This document shows positions 44,814 through 55,871 of a stretch of DNA of 64,000 nt, piece by piece. The position numbers were made by a program, and so were the translations under genes. Origin of the DNA: Erythroxylum novogranatense (lineage: Eukaryota; Streptophyta; Magnoliopsida; Malpighiales; Erythroxylaceae); assembly GCA_029891385.1 (NCBI GenBank), contig CM057227.1:59769567-59833566 (forward strand), read 5' to 3'. Position 1 is the first letter of the stretch, and every line of letters begins with the position of its first letter. A model generated the notes under the pieces. That model did no database searches, was not told the origin of the DNA, and saw only the letters and a program-made list of their open reading frames with translations.

Positions 44814-45491
44814 AATTCAACCTCTAACTAGGTCAAATTTTTCATTCAAAGTTTCTGCCCTGAAATTTTCATCCTATACCAACTCCAAACTTTAAAATTT
44901 CATATCTCCCAATTCCCACATCTAAAAATTTCATACTTTATAGCGTCGGAAAGATTGATAGACAAGCTACAACTTTTATGTAGACCACTTACCCCAATTC
45001 AGACTAAATCCTCATGACCAGTGGCCTCGAAACATAGAACACACAAACCTATGCTTAATAACATTTTCAAAAACAAAGCAAAAGAACTTATCTTCGGAAA
45101 ATCATATCTTCCACTCCCGATATCGAAAAATTGCATACTTTATGGCGATAGAAAGCTTTTAACAGACACTACAAGTTTCATATATATATTATTTTTTCAA
45201 ATTTTGCCAAAATCAAAAAGTCAACTTTTATAACCAAAAAGTCAAACTTTCCAAATTCGACAAATTTTCACACTTTTTCTCTTTATTTCTTAATTTCAAC
45301 TTCCATTTCAATTTACTCATTCACTTTACTCTCATAATTTATACAAATTTACTCAAATATCAAAGTGCTCGAATCTTTTCTCATCAATTTTCCTTAAGGC
45401 ACAAGACATCTATAACACAATTCATATCCAAAACACTCATTGAATTTCATTTCATATCTCTAAATTGCCACTTAAGGATAGGGGTCCAACA

Positions 45492-46120
45492 TTTCTCCTC
45501 CTCTTAAAAGAATTTCGTCCTCAAAATTCATACGTAAGAAAATCAACAAGTAACATAATATTTCTTATCTAATCATACAATCAAGTAAGACATCATCAAT
45601 TTGTCAGATCTAATCATAATCAATCCCTTTTCTTATCTAATTTTCTTCTCATACGTAATTCTCAATCTCTTCACAATTTCTCAATTCTTGTATCAAATGC
45701 CACCCAAAATTATATCCAGATCACTATTTCTTTTCATAAATCATTGTTTCTTAACATATTTGACTCAAGTCAATGGTTCAATTCTTAAGGAACCTTAATA
45801 TGGACCAATCATCATTCAAACCAATCTTTTGAATTTCTATACATATATCTTTATCACTTTATCTCAACTTTCAAAAAAATTTTATCTCCCAAAAACATAG
45901 TCAAATCAATTTATCCCCTATTCATCAAACGTTTCTAAGCTCATTTTCATTATCACATTTCTAAAATCAATCATAATTCTTGTCACCTAAATCAAACAAT
46001 CACTTAGCACATTCTCGCAAAATCAACTTCATCCTATCAAACTCTTATCAATTACTTATGCAAATCATTCATACACATACGACGAAGTAAGATCCTATTA
46101 CTGGGCTCTGATACCATAAC
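45492..46120 (-). other. Gypsy-B internal region: PPT, PBS, no genes
   Basis: Only 629 bp. The minus strand reads GAGGAGGAGAAA next to the left LTR (45492-45504, polypurine tract), with GAATTTCG..CAAAATTC (45510-45529) beside it. TGGTATCAGAGCC on the minus strand (46104-46116) is the primer site. The rest is AT-rich without a recognised gene. Confidence 0.82.
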
Positions 46121-47464
46121 TGTTGGAACCCGATCTCGGAACTGGACCCCAACTAAAAAACGGAAAAGACAAAAAGCGAAGGTCAAACCCGGAAGTGGGC
46201 CGAAATGAAAGCGGAAGTAAAAGCATAAGCGAAATTGAAACGAAAGCGAAAACACAGAAGCGAAGCGAACGGAAATGGAAACGCGAAACGAATAATAACG
46301 GATTCGAAAGAACGAAGCAAGGTAATTCGAATCGAATTCCAAACGAACTGAAACAAACTGAGAGATAAGACTCCGACGTCCGTGAAGAAAAACTTTTCGA
46401 AACAGCGTCACATTGGATACCCTAAGAATAAATTGGTCCAAACTAATCCGAAACCGGTATAATTTTTTTTGTTCATTCTTATTCCTTTCATCTTTATCAA
46501 TTTTATCCAAATCAAAACAATTTAATTTCTCATTTGAAAAATTCAACCATTCTAATCTCACTATCCTTTTCCATAAGTTCAAATCACTCTTAATTCTACA
46601 TATCTTAATCGCATCTTTAAAACTCTTAATCTTATACTTATTCTAACTTGCTATAAACTGATTTTTATCAAAAATCGGGCAACATAACGGCTGTATTTTG
46701 AACAGCCCAAAAAATCTACAAATAGTTCAAATACACTTCTAAATCCCATCCACCAACAAAATTCGTCGAACCTCCTGTCCGGAATCCCATATACAATCAA
46801 CTCACAATCATACTCATAGCACTTTAATAAATCTCAATCCATAACCCAAACACAAATATTTACATTCATAAGAATCAATCTCATTTATATACATCTCAAA
46901 TCAAAATACAAATTCATAATTCAATCTAAACCACTCATATTCAAAAACAATCATAACTCATATCCCAAAATCATACACAAACCCAACTCTATACATTAAT
47001 TCATAATTCATATACATCATGAAACCAAAGTGGCATTCTCAAGCCACGATGCTACATCTATTGCAAAAACCGAAATACATAAGAATACATATTTCTAAAA
47101 AATACACAACATATGTCTAAACTCTTATTTTTACAAAAATCCTATTGCAACAAAAATACTATTACAAACATAATGGACGAACTAAATTTCTTCCATCCGA
47201 TCTCCTTCTTGATTACCTAGAGATGGGGATGAAATGGGGTGAGCTCGACGGCTCAATTGATAACATATTTATAAAAGAAAACTAAGCAAAAACATTTTTT
47301 CAAAACTTTTGCCATCTTAAAATTTCACAGTCTAAAAACTGGCAAATTTTCTTATTTCTCAAACTTTTCACTTTCCAAATCCTTCATAAACAATTTCATA
47401 AATTTCTTGGTTAAAAACTTTTCCACAAATCATTCCTCCAATTTCTTAAATCTTTCACAAATTG
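46121..47464 (-). repeat. Gypsy-B right LTR (5' LTR), first part
   Basis: Starts TGTTGGAACCCGATCTC and aligns with 30651-31958 with few differences. Interrupted at 47464 by Gypsy-C, whose AATTG duplication lies at 47460-47464. The 176-codon frame on the minus strand at 46052-46582 starts in the internal region, is dominated by F/R/S repeats, and is judged non-coding. Confidence 0.83.
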
Positions 47465-50400
47465 TGTAGCACCCCCTTACCCTAGAATATGTATCGGGAT
47501 GCCCGTAGGTCATTCCGACACACACCCTACGATAAGGGTGCGCTACGAACAATCGCTAACACTCCACATGGCATCAAAAATCATAAAGCATTAATATGAA
47601 ATCCACTAATTTTTGAAACCATAAATTCTCATTTCATAACCTCAAAGCAGTAAATTTACACAACTGGTATGTTTTGTACATTACTCCAAAAGAAAATCAA
47701 ACAAAAGGCTAGCTAGGTCATCCCTAAAAAGTGCCACCGACCAGCACATGTGCCATGACTTTTCTTGTCAACTCAATCTACACGGCAGGAAAAGTCCCTC
47801 TGGAGCTATAAGTTTACTCTCTCGGTCCTGAAAAATAATTTGCAATTTTGGGTGAGTTTGTGAACTCAGTGAGGAACCATCATTGATGGTTCACCCAATT
47901 CATGCATATACACAGTATATCAAAGATACATACAGTTATTTCACTAAGACACATTCAGAAGTACCACATGATTATTACGATATCAGTCAAAAGAACCAAT
48001 TCAAATGCACATGAAATGCGTATGTGACGCTTTTCCAATTTATTATGTTGTTGTGACCGAAGCTGGCAAATCGTCCCATTAAGGCGCGTTAAACGGTGAG
48101 CCTTAGGCTCTGAATCACTGTGGGCTCAAGGCCCAATCACGTTGAGCTTAAAGCTCTCGTTGACTGTTCTGGTCACAGCTGCCAATTACTAATCATGCAA
48201 TTATGCATGAATGTAAATGTCCAAATAAAACAAAACCAACATCATAACCGATCACAATTCAACATATTCACACAAGTCACTCACAAGTAACCACATGAAA
48301 ATCACATATAGTACTTCTATGTCAGAATCTCTCAATCCGTCGGACCTCTGGTCCGCAATCCAAGCACAAACAAACACAATCGTCCCACCATTATTCTTCA
48401 CAGAGTTACAAGTGCAGAATTATAAACACTTACTAATCGAGGAACCATCTAGGTTACTCACCTAATAACTTCCGAGCTAATGCCGGGAAGTCTCTGCAAC
48501 GTCCGTGGGATGACGTTCCAACTGTGCCTCTATAACAATTAAAATAAGGACACGTTACCAACTGGATTGTTAGAAATATCAACCAATGCACATGAGATAA
48601 TTAAAACATGTATAATGCATGTTCATGGCATTCCTGGCCCTAATCCAAAATTTTCCCATAATAAAAATTCCATCTAAAATTAGAAAACTATAGCCACTGA
48701 CAGCACATAATTTGGACCTCAATCGGTCTAAAAATAAATAAAACAGTGATCACAGAACAATTACCCGAGTCCACGTCAATTTCCCGTCTAAAAATTTCCA
48801 ATTTCTCACAAAATAAAATTCAATATGTCACAAAATCCGATGCCTCAAGAATCAGGTCAATCGGACATCGGACGGAAAAGAAATTGACAAAAGAAACCAA
48901 AATTCAAATTAAACAATTAATATCTATATATACATAACCCTTATTCCCTTCTTTATTTTCCTGATTTCAAGCCAACTTTCAACACCAATAACTCATTGCA
49001 CACAATTTAGAAAATTACCAACTATATCTCATTGGAAAGATCATGAAACCCTCTACAATTCTCAAGAAGACCATAAAAATCAATTTCACCCCTAAGGGTG
49101 TCAAAAATCCTATCAAACCTACAGCCTACTCAAAACATATCAACACAGGGCAGTACATTGCAAATTCAATAACTCTCTGATTCTTCAGTCAACAATTACG
49201 CAATAATTAAGGCAGTAAGATCACAATGTTATCTAGAACTTTCATGAACAACCTAAAATCAAATTCACTTGCTAACAAGGTCAAACAATTCCACAAAAAA
49301 TCTGCCTACTGAAATCAACCAATCTAGACAGTAATTTTCCAGACAGTAATTCTCTTAGCACAAAAGTCACAAAATTCACTACCTTATATCCCTGAAAAGA
49401 TAAGATCTCAAACTCCAATTCGATTTCTAACAATTTCAAAACTGTTATGGAAGCTACTGTCATGATCAGCCATTCACAACCTAGTTTAGGTTCAGTTTTT
49501 ACAAAATCATAACTCCCAAATCTGACCTTCAAAAATTACATGCCATATATCATTTTAAAGATAATTTCTTCCTTTACAACTTTTCAGAAGATCACTCATA
49601 CCAATTCAGTCCACATAAATTGTTAAAAATTGCTTCTAATCCGCATGTTCACAAAATCGACAATGAGGCTAGCTTTCCACAAATGACAGAAAATCAGTCA
49701 ACATGCCACAATGCATAACTCCCAATATACATATCGAAAAATTGCAAGATCAGGGGCAATGGAAAGCTAACTTAATATTCTTCAACTTTCATGAAGACCA
49801 TGTTCCCTAATTCCGTGTCAATTAATCTAGAAAAATCAACAAAACACATTAGTCATACTTGCGGTTACTGTTCACAGACAATAAAATAGTAACTTTCCAT
49901 GCAAAACTTCACCCTTCTAACATTACAATTTAACACCACCTATTTCACACAAAGTTGAAGAAAACATCCCAAAGTTTCATTGGGAACAAACTTCACCTCA
50001 TTTGCACACCTACACAATTAGTTATGATCAAAACATTGCAATAGGGTCAATAACAATTTTCAAGCTTACATCAACAGCCAAACTCCTATCACTTCTAATA
50101 TCGATAATACATCCCTAAGCATCCATTCGAACACAAATTCAGCCCCTATATCATTCATACATTTACTAGGAAATACCATCTCAAGTTGGCAGCCCTCATC
50201 TCTCCATTTCCATGCAAAATTAGTCATCAATATTCAATCAAAATCAAGCTAAAAACACTTCTAAACCACATCATTTATGTTCACTTTATCAAACCATACT
50301 TAACCTAGCCTTATACCCACCAATTCCATCTACAATTTTCATTCAAATCATGGATCAATAATCATAATAAGTGCATCATAATTCTCATTAAAAGCCTCTA

Positions 50401-51268
50401 ACAATCATGGTTCAATAAATACATAATCAAAGCATAATGAAAACCTAATAAGAAACTTACCAATTCAAACTTTCAAGCTTCCCCACTCTCCAATCACTTC
50501 ACTTTCTTCCTTCACTTCTAAAGCCCATACATGGCTATCACCTTGGATAGAGACTTAAGCTCATATGCAAGTAAAGAGGGCTCTTAAGGTTGGTGGAAGG
50601 TGACTTAAGAGAGAAACAAAAAGAAATCGATGGAGATGGCAAAATGGAATGTAGGTTTCAGATGAGTGAGTGAAATGAGCAAATAACTTTGATTTTTCAT
50701 TCCTTTAACCATAAGCCACCGAAAACACTAGGTTAGAAACAAACAAAAGCATTTAATTCTTTTAGGACAAATGGCATGGATTGGAGAAAGGGACAAAATA
50801 GAAATAAGACAAAATTTAGCTAATCCTAGTTAATTAAGCACTAATCCCAATTAAACTCTAATCATGGCACTAAAATAATTCCCTAACACCATTTAGCCAA
50901 TAATCTAATGCCATTAGGTAATCCTTCTCAGACAAAAGGCTCACTCAATCGATCGGTTCAATTTTTCGATCCGGGCAAGAACCCCGAAAAATTCCAGAAA
51001 AATTCCCATGAATCCCTAAAAATGTAAAACACTCAATGGCGCACTCCAAATAATTTTTCAAATACGATTATCCCATAAATTTTACAAAAGATCTCAATTT
51101 GAAACCTATGCCGGAAAATGTCATGAATGCATGTATACCATGTGCAAGTGCAACAAACCATCAATCATAGAGGCTATATGCTGTATGTGCATGCAGAGAT
51201 ATAATTTAATACTTCTAACCCGTCCCAAATTACCAATAAACCCTTCCAATGGGAGATGGGATGTTACA
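47465..51268 (-). repeat. Gypsy-C left LTR (3' LTR)
   Basis: 3,804 bp. Carries three consecutive short hairpins (48098-48110, 48121-48135 and 48144-48156) and several degenerate ~170-bp repeats (48980-49860). It lacks a 28-bp stretch present in the partner near 57800. Nearly identical to the partner over long stretches, with clusters of differences at 47640-48070 and 49080-49400. Confidence 0.92.
48098..48156. other. Three serial hairpins in the Gypsy-C LTR
   Basis: GAGCC-TTA-GGCTC (48098-48110), TGGGC-TCAAG-GCCCA (48121-48135) and GAGCT-TAA-AGCTC (48144-48156). The same three occur in the right LTR at 56490-56502, 56513-56527 and 56536-56548, inside a region where the two LTRs otherwise differ. 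A role in RNA 3'-end formation or promoter function is possible but not shown. Confidence 0.6.
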
Positions 51269-52043
51269 ATTCTCCCCTCCTAATAAAAATTTCGTCCCCG
51301 AAATTCTTACCTGGTTGATCGAAAAGATGAGGATACTGTCTCCTCATATGCTCCTCGGTCTCCCAGGTAGCCTCCTCAGTCGAGTGGTTCCTCCAAAGAA
51401 CCTTCACTAATGGAATACTCTTATTCCTCAATTGTTTCACCTGTGACCCGACAATCTGTATCGGCTCCTCTATATAACTCAGATTACTAGAGACCTCAAT
51501 CGCCTGAGCCGGTATCACATGTGTCGGATCTGACCGATATCTACGAAGCATACTCACATGGAAGACATCATGCAACTGAGACATCTCACTCGGTAAAGCT
51601 AGCCTGTAGGCCAAAGGTCCTATCCTCTCAGTGATCTCATATGGACCAATGTACCTAGGGTTTAACTTACCCTTCTTGCCGAATCTCAGTACACCACGCC
51701 ATGGTGACACCCGTAAGAATACTCTGTCGCCCACATTATACTCCATTTCCCTCCTATGCTGATCCACATAACTCTTCTGTCTATCCTGAGCCGCCTTGAT
51801 GCGACTCCGAATCAGTTTCACCTTATCAACAGTATCCTGAATCAGCTCAGGACCCTCCATCATCCTCACACCCTCTTCATCCCAATACAAAGGCGATCTA
51901 CACGGTCTCCCATATAATGCCTCATATGGTGCCATCCCGATGCTACTGTGATAATGGTTGTTATATGCAAAGTCAATCAGAGTTAAATACTGGTCCCATG
52001 CTCCTCTGAACTCCAATACATAAGCTCGAAGCATATCCTCCAC
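51264..52043 (-). CDS. Gypsy-C integrase C-terminal part and chromodomain
   Basis: 259 open codons. Begins in the integrase core after the catalytic glutamate (FAYNNHYHSSIGMAPYEALYG, then GRPCRSPLYW), continues through the GPY/F domain (FLRVSPWRGVLRFGKKGKL, RYIGPYEITERIGP) and ends in a chromodomain-like tail (PLVKVLWRNHSTEEATWETE) and HLF. Chromodomains can steer integration to marked chromatin. The stop lies four bases from the LTR, as in other chromoviruses. Confidence 0.92.
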   Translation of the reverse strand: MEDMLRAYVLEFRGAWDQYLTLIDFAYNNHYHSSIGMAPYEALYGRPCRSPLYWDEEGVRMMEGPELIQDTVDKVKLIRSRIKAAQDRQKSYVDQHRREMEYNVGDRVFLRVSPWRGVLRFGKKGKLNPRYIGPYEITERIGPLAYRLALPSEMSQLHDVFHVSMLRRYRSDPTHVIPAQAIEVSSNLSYIEEPIQIVGSQVKQLRNKSIPLVKVLWRNHSTEEATWETEEHMRRQYPHLFDQPGKNFGDEIFIRRGEL

Positions 52044-52443
52044 AGTCTTAATCGTCCTCTCACTCGCCCATCATGCGAGGATGAAATCTCAGTCTTCAAG
52101 TTCAGACTAGTACCCATAGCGATCGCAGACTCGCCAAAATCTCGAAGTAAATCTGGGATCCTCATCGACACTATCGACCTTTGGGACCCGTGCGGCCTCA
52201 CTATCTCACCACATACTTACGGGCCAACTGATCCATGATATTGTTCTCCCTCACTGGCAAGAAATGGGTCGATTTAGTCAATCGATCTACTATGACCCAG
52301 ATGGCATCATACTGCCTCGGCGTCCTAGGCAAACCCATAATGAAATCCATGGTAATTCGTTCCCATTTCCACTCCGGAATGGGCAACGAATGAAGCTTCC
52401 TTCGAGCTCGGTGCTCGACCTTAACTTCTTGCACGTCAAACAT
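51983..52443 (-). pseudogene. Gypsy-C integrase core, frameshifted
   Basis: WKWERITMDFIMGLPRTPRQ and AIWVIVDRLTKSTHFLPV (52201-52443) give the first catalytic aspartate region. The following core (52201-51983) is in another frame and ends before the SSAYHPQTDGQSE-type block expected in this family, here degraded. Insertion activity is lost. Confidence 0.85.
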
Positions 52444-52967
52444 CTAGATACATACTCCGCTACTTGCTTTTTCATGCCAGGCCACCAGAAATGTTGCTTA
52501 AAAGTGTTATACATCTTAGTAGTACCAGGATGCATAGCATATGTGGCCATATGAGCCTCCTCCAATATCTCTCTCCTCAAGTCATCCACATCAGGCACAC
52601 AAAGCCTCTGCCCTATCCATAAAGTCTCATCTCTCAATTCAAACTCAGAACTCGAATCAGCTTTTACCTTCTCAATCAGTCTCACCATAACAGGATCCTT
52701 GTCCTGAACTCTCCTGATCCTGTCCAGTAGCATCGGACTCAGTGTCAAAGTAGCCAATAAGACTCCATCCCACTCCAGATTCATCTGAACATTCAAAGCC
52801 CTCAACTGAATCAAGTTAGGCAACCTCATTTCCTGAATCTGAGCTGTACTAATATGTGACTTCCTACTCAGAGCATCTGCCACCACATTGGCTTTCCCAG
52901 GGTGATACTCGATAGTAAAGTCATAGTCCTTCAACAACTCAAGCCACCTCCTCTGTCTCAAATTCAA
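52290..52967 (-). CDS. Gypsy-C RNase H end and integrase zinc domain
   Basis: 225 codons following the in-frame stop at about 52974: NLRQRRWLELLKDYDFTIEY, HPGKANVVADALSRK (end of RNase H), a spacer, then the zinc-binding domain with HPGTTKMYNTFKQHFWWPGM and CLTCKK (HHCC). The C-terminal residues are out of frame with the integrase core, which is read in the overlapping frame from 52443. Confidence 0.9.
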   Translation of the reverse strand: MNLRQRRWLELLKDYDFTIEYHPGKANVVADALSRKSHISTAQIQEMRLPNLIQLRALNVQMNLEWDGVLLATLTLSPMLLDRIRRVQDKDPVMVRLIEKVKADSSSEFELRDETLWIGQRLCVPDVDDLRREILEEAHMATYAMHPGTTKMYNTFKQHFWWPGMKKQVAEYVSRCLTCKKLRSSTELEGSFIRCPFRSGNGNELPWISLWVCLGRRGSMMPSGS

Positions 52968-52973
52968 CTCTCT

Positions 52974-53801
52974 CTAGCTCAGTAAATATCTCAAACTCTT
53001 ATGGTCAGTGAAGATCTGGAAAGTCTCACCATACAGGTAATGCCTCCAAATCTTCAAAGCAAACACTACTGCAGCTAACTCCAAATCATGAACAGGATAG
53101 TTTACCTCGTGAGACCTCAGCTGTCTCGAGGCATAGGCAATGACTCTATCGTGCTGCATCAGAACACACCCCAATCCCTGATGCGATGCATCACTGTATA
53201 CCACAAATCCTCCAATCCCAGATGGAATAGCCAACACCGGTGCAGTAGTCAACCGATGTTTCAGCTCCTCAAAGCTCCTCTGACACTCCTCACTCCATCT
53301 GAATGGTACATTCTTCGTCAGAAGTTTTGTCAGAGGGGCTGAGATCAATGAAAACCCCTCGACAAACTTCCGGTAATAATCAGCCAATCCAAGGAAACTC
53401 CGAATCTCCGGCACATTCCTAGGAGCCTCCCACTTCAGCACTACCTCAACCTTACTCGGATCCACCTGAATACCCTCTCCAGCCACTATATGTCCCAAAA
53501 ATATCACCTGATTCAGCCAAAATTCACATTTACTGAATTTGGCATACAATTGTCTCCCCCTCATCGTCTGCAACACAATCCACAAATGCTCACTATGCTC
53601 CTGTCTGTTCCTCGAATACACTAAAATGTCATCAATAAACACAATAACAAACTGATCCAGGTAGGGCTGAAATACCTTATTCATCAAGGCCATGAAGGCT
53701 GTCGGGGCATTAGTCAACCCAAATGGCATCACTAAAAACTCGAAATGCCCATACCTGCTCCTGAAGGCACTCTTAGGCACATCGGCCTCTGCAATCTTCA
53801 A
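52974..53801 (-). CDS. Gypsy-C reverse transcriptase and RNase H
   Basis: 275 open codons: [20 protein letters not shown], the catalytic [19 protein letters not shown] block, [19 protein letters not shown], the [18 protein letters not shown] connection, and RNase H with [17 protein letters not shown] and [15 protein letters not shown]. It stops at TAG where relatives have glutamine. This is the best-preserved Gypsy domain here. Confidence 0.93.
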   Translation of the reverse strand: MKIAEADVPKSAFRSRYGHFEFLVMPFGLTNAPTAFMALMNKVFQPYLDQFVIVFIDDILVYSRNRQEHSEHLWIVLQTMRGRQLYAKFSKCEFWLNQVIFLGHIVAGEGIQVDPSKVEVVLKWEAPRNVPEIRSFLGLADYYRKFVEGFSLISAPLTKLLTKNVPFRWSEECQRSFEELKHRLTTAPVLAIPSGIGGFVVYSDASHQGLGCVLMQHDRVIAYASRQLRSHEVNYPVHDLELAAVVFALKIWRHYLYGETFQIFTDHKSLRYLLS

Positions 53802-53877
53802 CTGATAGTAACCAGATCGCAGATCTAACTTGGTGAATACCTGAGCCCCCTGTAACTGATCAAATAAGTCATCGATC

Positions 53878-54375
53878 CTAGGCAGTGCACAGCCTCAAAG
53901 TCCCATCCTTTTTCTTCACAAACAAAACTGGAGCTCCCCATGGCGAAACACTAGGTCTGATAAAGCCCTTCTCCAACAACTCCTGCAACTGAGCCTTAAG
54001 CTCCCTCAGTTCCACAGGTACCATCCTATATAGAGGTATAGATATAGGAGCAGTACCTGGAACGAGGTCAATGGTAAACTCTGTCTCCCGATCCGGCGGT
54101 AAACCCGGTAACTCATCAGGAAACACATCCGAAATTCCTAACCACGGAATATCCTCAAGCCTCGCCAACTCGGTGTCAACCACATGAGCCAGATATGCCT
54201 CACAGCCTCCCTGCATCATTCTCAGGGCACTAAGAAAAGAGATCATCCGGGCTGGTACTGCCTGACTAACTCCTCTGAACACGGCTCTAGACTGACCAGG
54301 AGACTCTAATACAACCTCCTTGGTATAGCAGTCCATGATAGCCCTATGGGCGATGGCGATCCATCCCGTAATCAC
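53878..54375 (-). CDS. Gypsy-C protease-RT junction and RT start
   Basis: 165 codons: [20 protein letters not shown], the PIYR-like [15 protein letters not shown] block, [20 protein letters not shown] and [11 protein letters not shown]. After LRLC the roughly 17 residues expected in Gypsy RT before [12 protein letters not shown] are missing and the frame shifts, so the polymerase is damaged at this point. Confidence 0.88.
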   Translation of the reverse strand: MITGWIAIAHRAIMDCYTKEVVLESPGQSRAVFRGVSQAVPARMISFLSALRMMQGGCEAYLAHVVDTELARLEDIPWLGISDVFPDELPGLPPDRETEFTIDLVPGTAPISIPLYRMVPVELRELKAQLQELLEKGFIRPSVSPWGAPVLFVKKKDGTLRLCTA

Positions 54376-54411
54376 ATCGATCTCTCTCGAGGCAACACTA
54401 TAAGGTGCGCC

Positions 54412-54648
54412 TCAACACCGCTTGATCAATCTAGATTGAGCATCCCTGCAGACCTCTCCCAATGCAAGAGTAGTACCTAGAGGTGTACTCACCTCTAGCC
54501 CATACAATAACATCTCCGATCCCATGCAATCTACATGCCATATGAGGTGCGATAAAGAATGTGTGGATCCAGGATCCAAGAATGCAAACGCCTCAAAATC
54601 GTAAATAAGGAGCATACCAACTACAACATCGGGGAATCTGGGCCTCAC
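54412..54648 (-). CDS. Gypsy-C protease
   Basis: 78 codons with the active-site block FAFLDPGSTHSLSH; DPGS is a normal variant of D(T/S)G in Tekay-type proteases. It stops at about 54412 before linking to RT through a frameshift. The protease matures the Gag-Pol polyprotein. Confidence 0.82.
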   Translation of the reverse strand: MRPRFPDVVVGMLLIYDFEAFAFLDPGSTHSLSHLIWHVDCMGSEMLLYGLEVSTPLGTTLALGEVCRDAQSRLIKRC

Positions 54649-55730
54649 CTTTCGTCATGGCATAGACTTGCTCAGGGGCGTGGTCGGTTGCCCGACCCTC
54701 GATCCTCACAAAGGATCCCTCAGCCCTACCTCGGCCTCTACCTCGGCCCCTCTGTCCGGATCCACCCACTCTACTCTGCTGTACTGTAGTACTACTCCCG
54801 GCTCGTCCACTACCAACAGATTGAGCTCCCAATGTAGCTGGGCAATCCCGAATCTGATGATCCATGGAGCCACATTTAAGGCAAGCTCCAACCAATCTCC
54901 AAAGACTTCCAACGTGCCTCTTCTCGCGTTGTTCACAGATCGGGGAATTCGCCCAAAACCTCTGCCATCGCCATTGCCACCGCCACCAGCATAAATCTCC
55001 TCTCTCATCCAAAACCCGACTGTCTGGAGCCTCCTGAAGATCTGAAGGCCCTGCTCTGGCGCCTGCTAAAACTCCTACCAGAGCTGCCCTGACTGTCACT
55101 AACTCTCTTCCCTCTAGACCCTTGACCCATCTCTGCCTGTCTACGCCTCACAACCGCTTCCACCTCACAAAGCAGCAGCTCAACTCTATAAAGGAGCCCA
55201 TATCGATCGGGCCAATCCTGCACGGATCTCCAGATTCAGCCCCATCTCAAACCTCCGGCACCTATCTGCCTTAGTGGAAACCACAGTAGCAGCATATCCC
55301 ATCAACTCATTAAACCTAACCTCGTACTGCCATCTTTGTCATCCTACCTGTCTCACCTCAAAACTCCTGCATCTTCATTTCGAGATACACCTTGGGCATA
55401 TAATTGTCTCTAAAGCCCTCGGAAAATCTGCCCATGTCAAGAAGCAAGGCCCGGTGGTACTGCCTAAGCAGTCTTCCACCATGTATAAGCGAGGCCTGCG
55501 GAAGAGATATCACGTAATCAAACCTCTCATCAGTTTGCAATCTATCCGATCAAGGACTCTCGGTCCTCTCCAACCATCCTCAAATCGGTGTCTGCATCGC
55601 CATAAAGTCTCACCCCCACCTTTGCGAAAGAATCGATCTCCTCTCCCGTCTCACGGGACTCTAGGAGATAACTCCTCAGATCGAGGCACCGAGGACTCTC
55701 TACTAGCTCTAACAGATCCACAGTCGTCAC
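54593..55730 (-). pseudogene. gag: Gypsy-C gag, frameshifted, with zinc knuckle
   Basis: Gag pieces in several frames: LRSYLLESRETGEEIDSFAK-type sequence (55542-55730), a retrotransposon-gag helical part in 55358-55540, RRRQAEMGQGSRGKRVSDSQ near 55100, and the CCHC knuckle CLKCGSMDHQIRDC near 54860-54890 followed by a glycine/arginine-rich stretch. Single-base indels explain the frame changes. The start codon is uncertain. Confidence 0.75.
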
Positions 55731-55852
55731 CGTTGATCAATCTGATCACCAAATACGGATGACCTAAAACAAAACAAGAACTCTGATCAGTTTCTGCATT
55801 TCTCACAATAATTCAAGCCTAATTATGTACTAGTCCCAACAGATGCCAAACC

Positions 55853-55866
55853 ATGCTTTGATACCA
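55853..55866 (-). other. Gypsy-C primer binding site
   Basis: The minus strand reads TGGTATCAAAGCAT, five bases inside the 5' LTR and complementary to initiator tRNA-Met. Confidence 0.9.
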
Positions 55867-55871
55867 CCTAA

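Larger units (their letters stand above)
30651..45491 (-). repeat. Gypsy-B left LTR (3' LTR), interrupted by Copia-3
   Basis: Starts TGTTAGGACCCGATCTC and ends GGGGTCCAACA. The first 1.3 kb match 46121-47460 closely. Much of the rest is made of degenerate repeats of about 180 bp (32345-33060, 34830-35116 and 44814-45240). Long arginine/phenylalanine-rich frames near 30666-31112 are compositional and not genes. Confidence 0.83.
51264..55750 (-). pseudogene. gag-pol: Gypsy-C gag-pol, broken
   Basis: Order on the minus strand: gag (from about 55730), CCHC knuckle, protease, RT, RNase H, zinc-binding integrase N-terminus, integrase core, C-terminal domain and chromodomain, ending at 51264. Breaks include several frameshifts in gag, a deletion with frameshift in RT near 53880, a CAG-to-TAG stop at about 52974 between RNase H and the following segment, and frameshifts in the integrase core. 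Readable segments are given separately. Confidence 0.9.
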
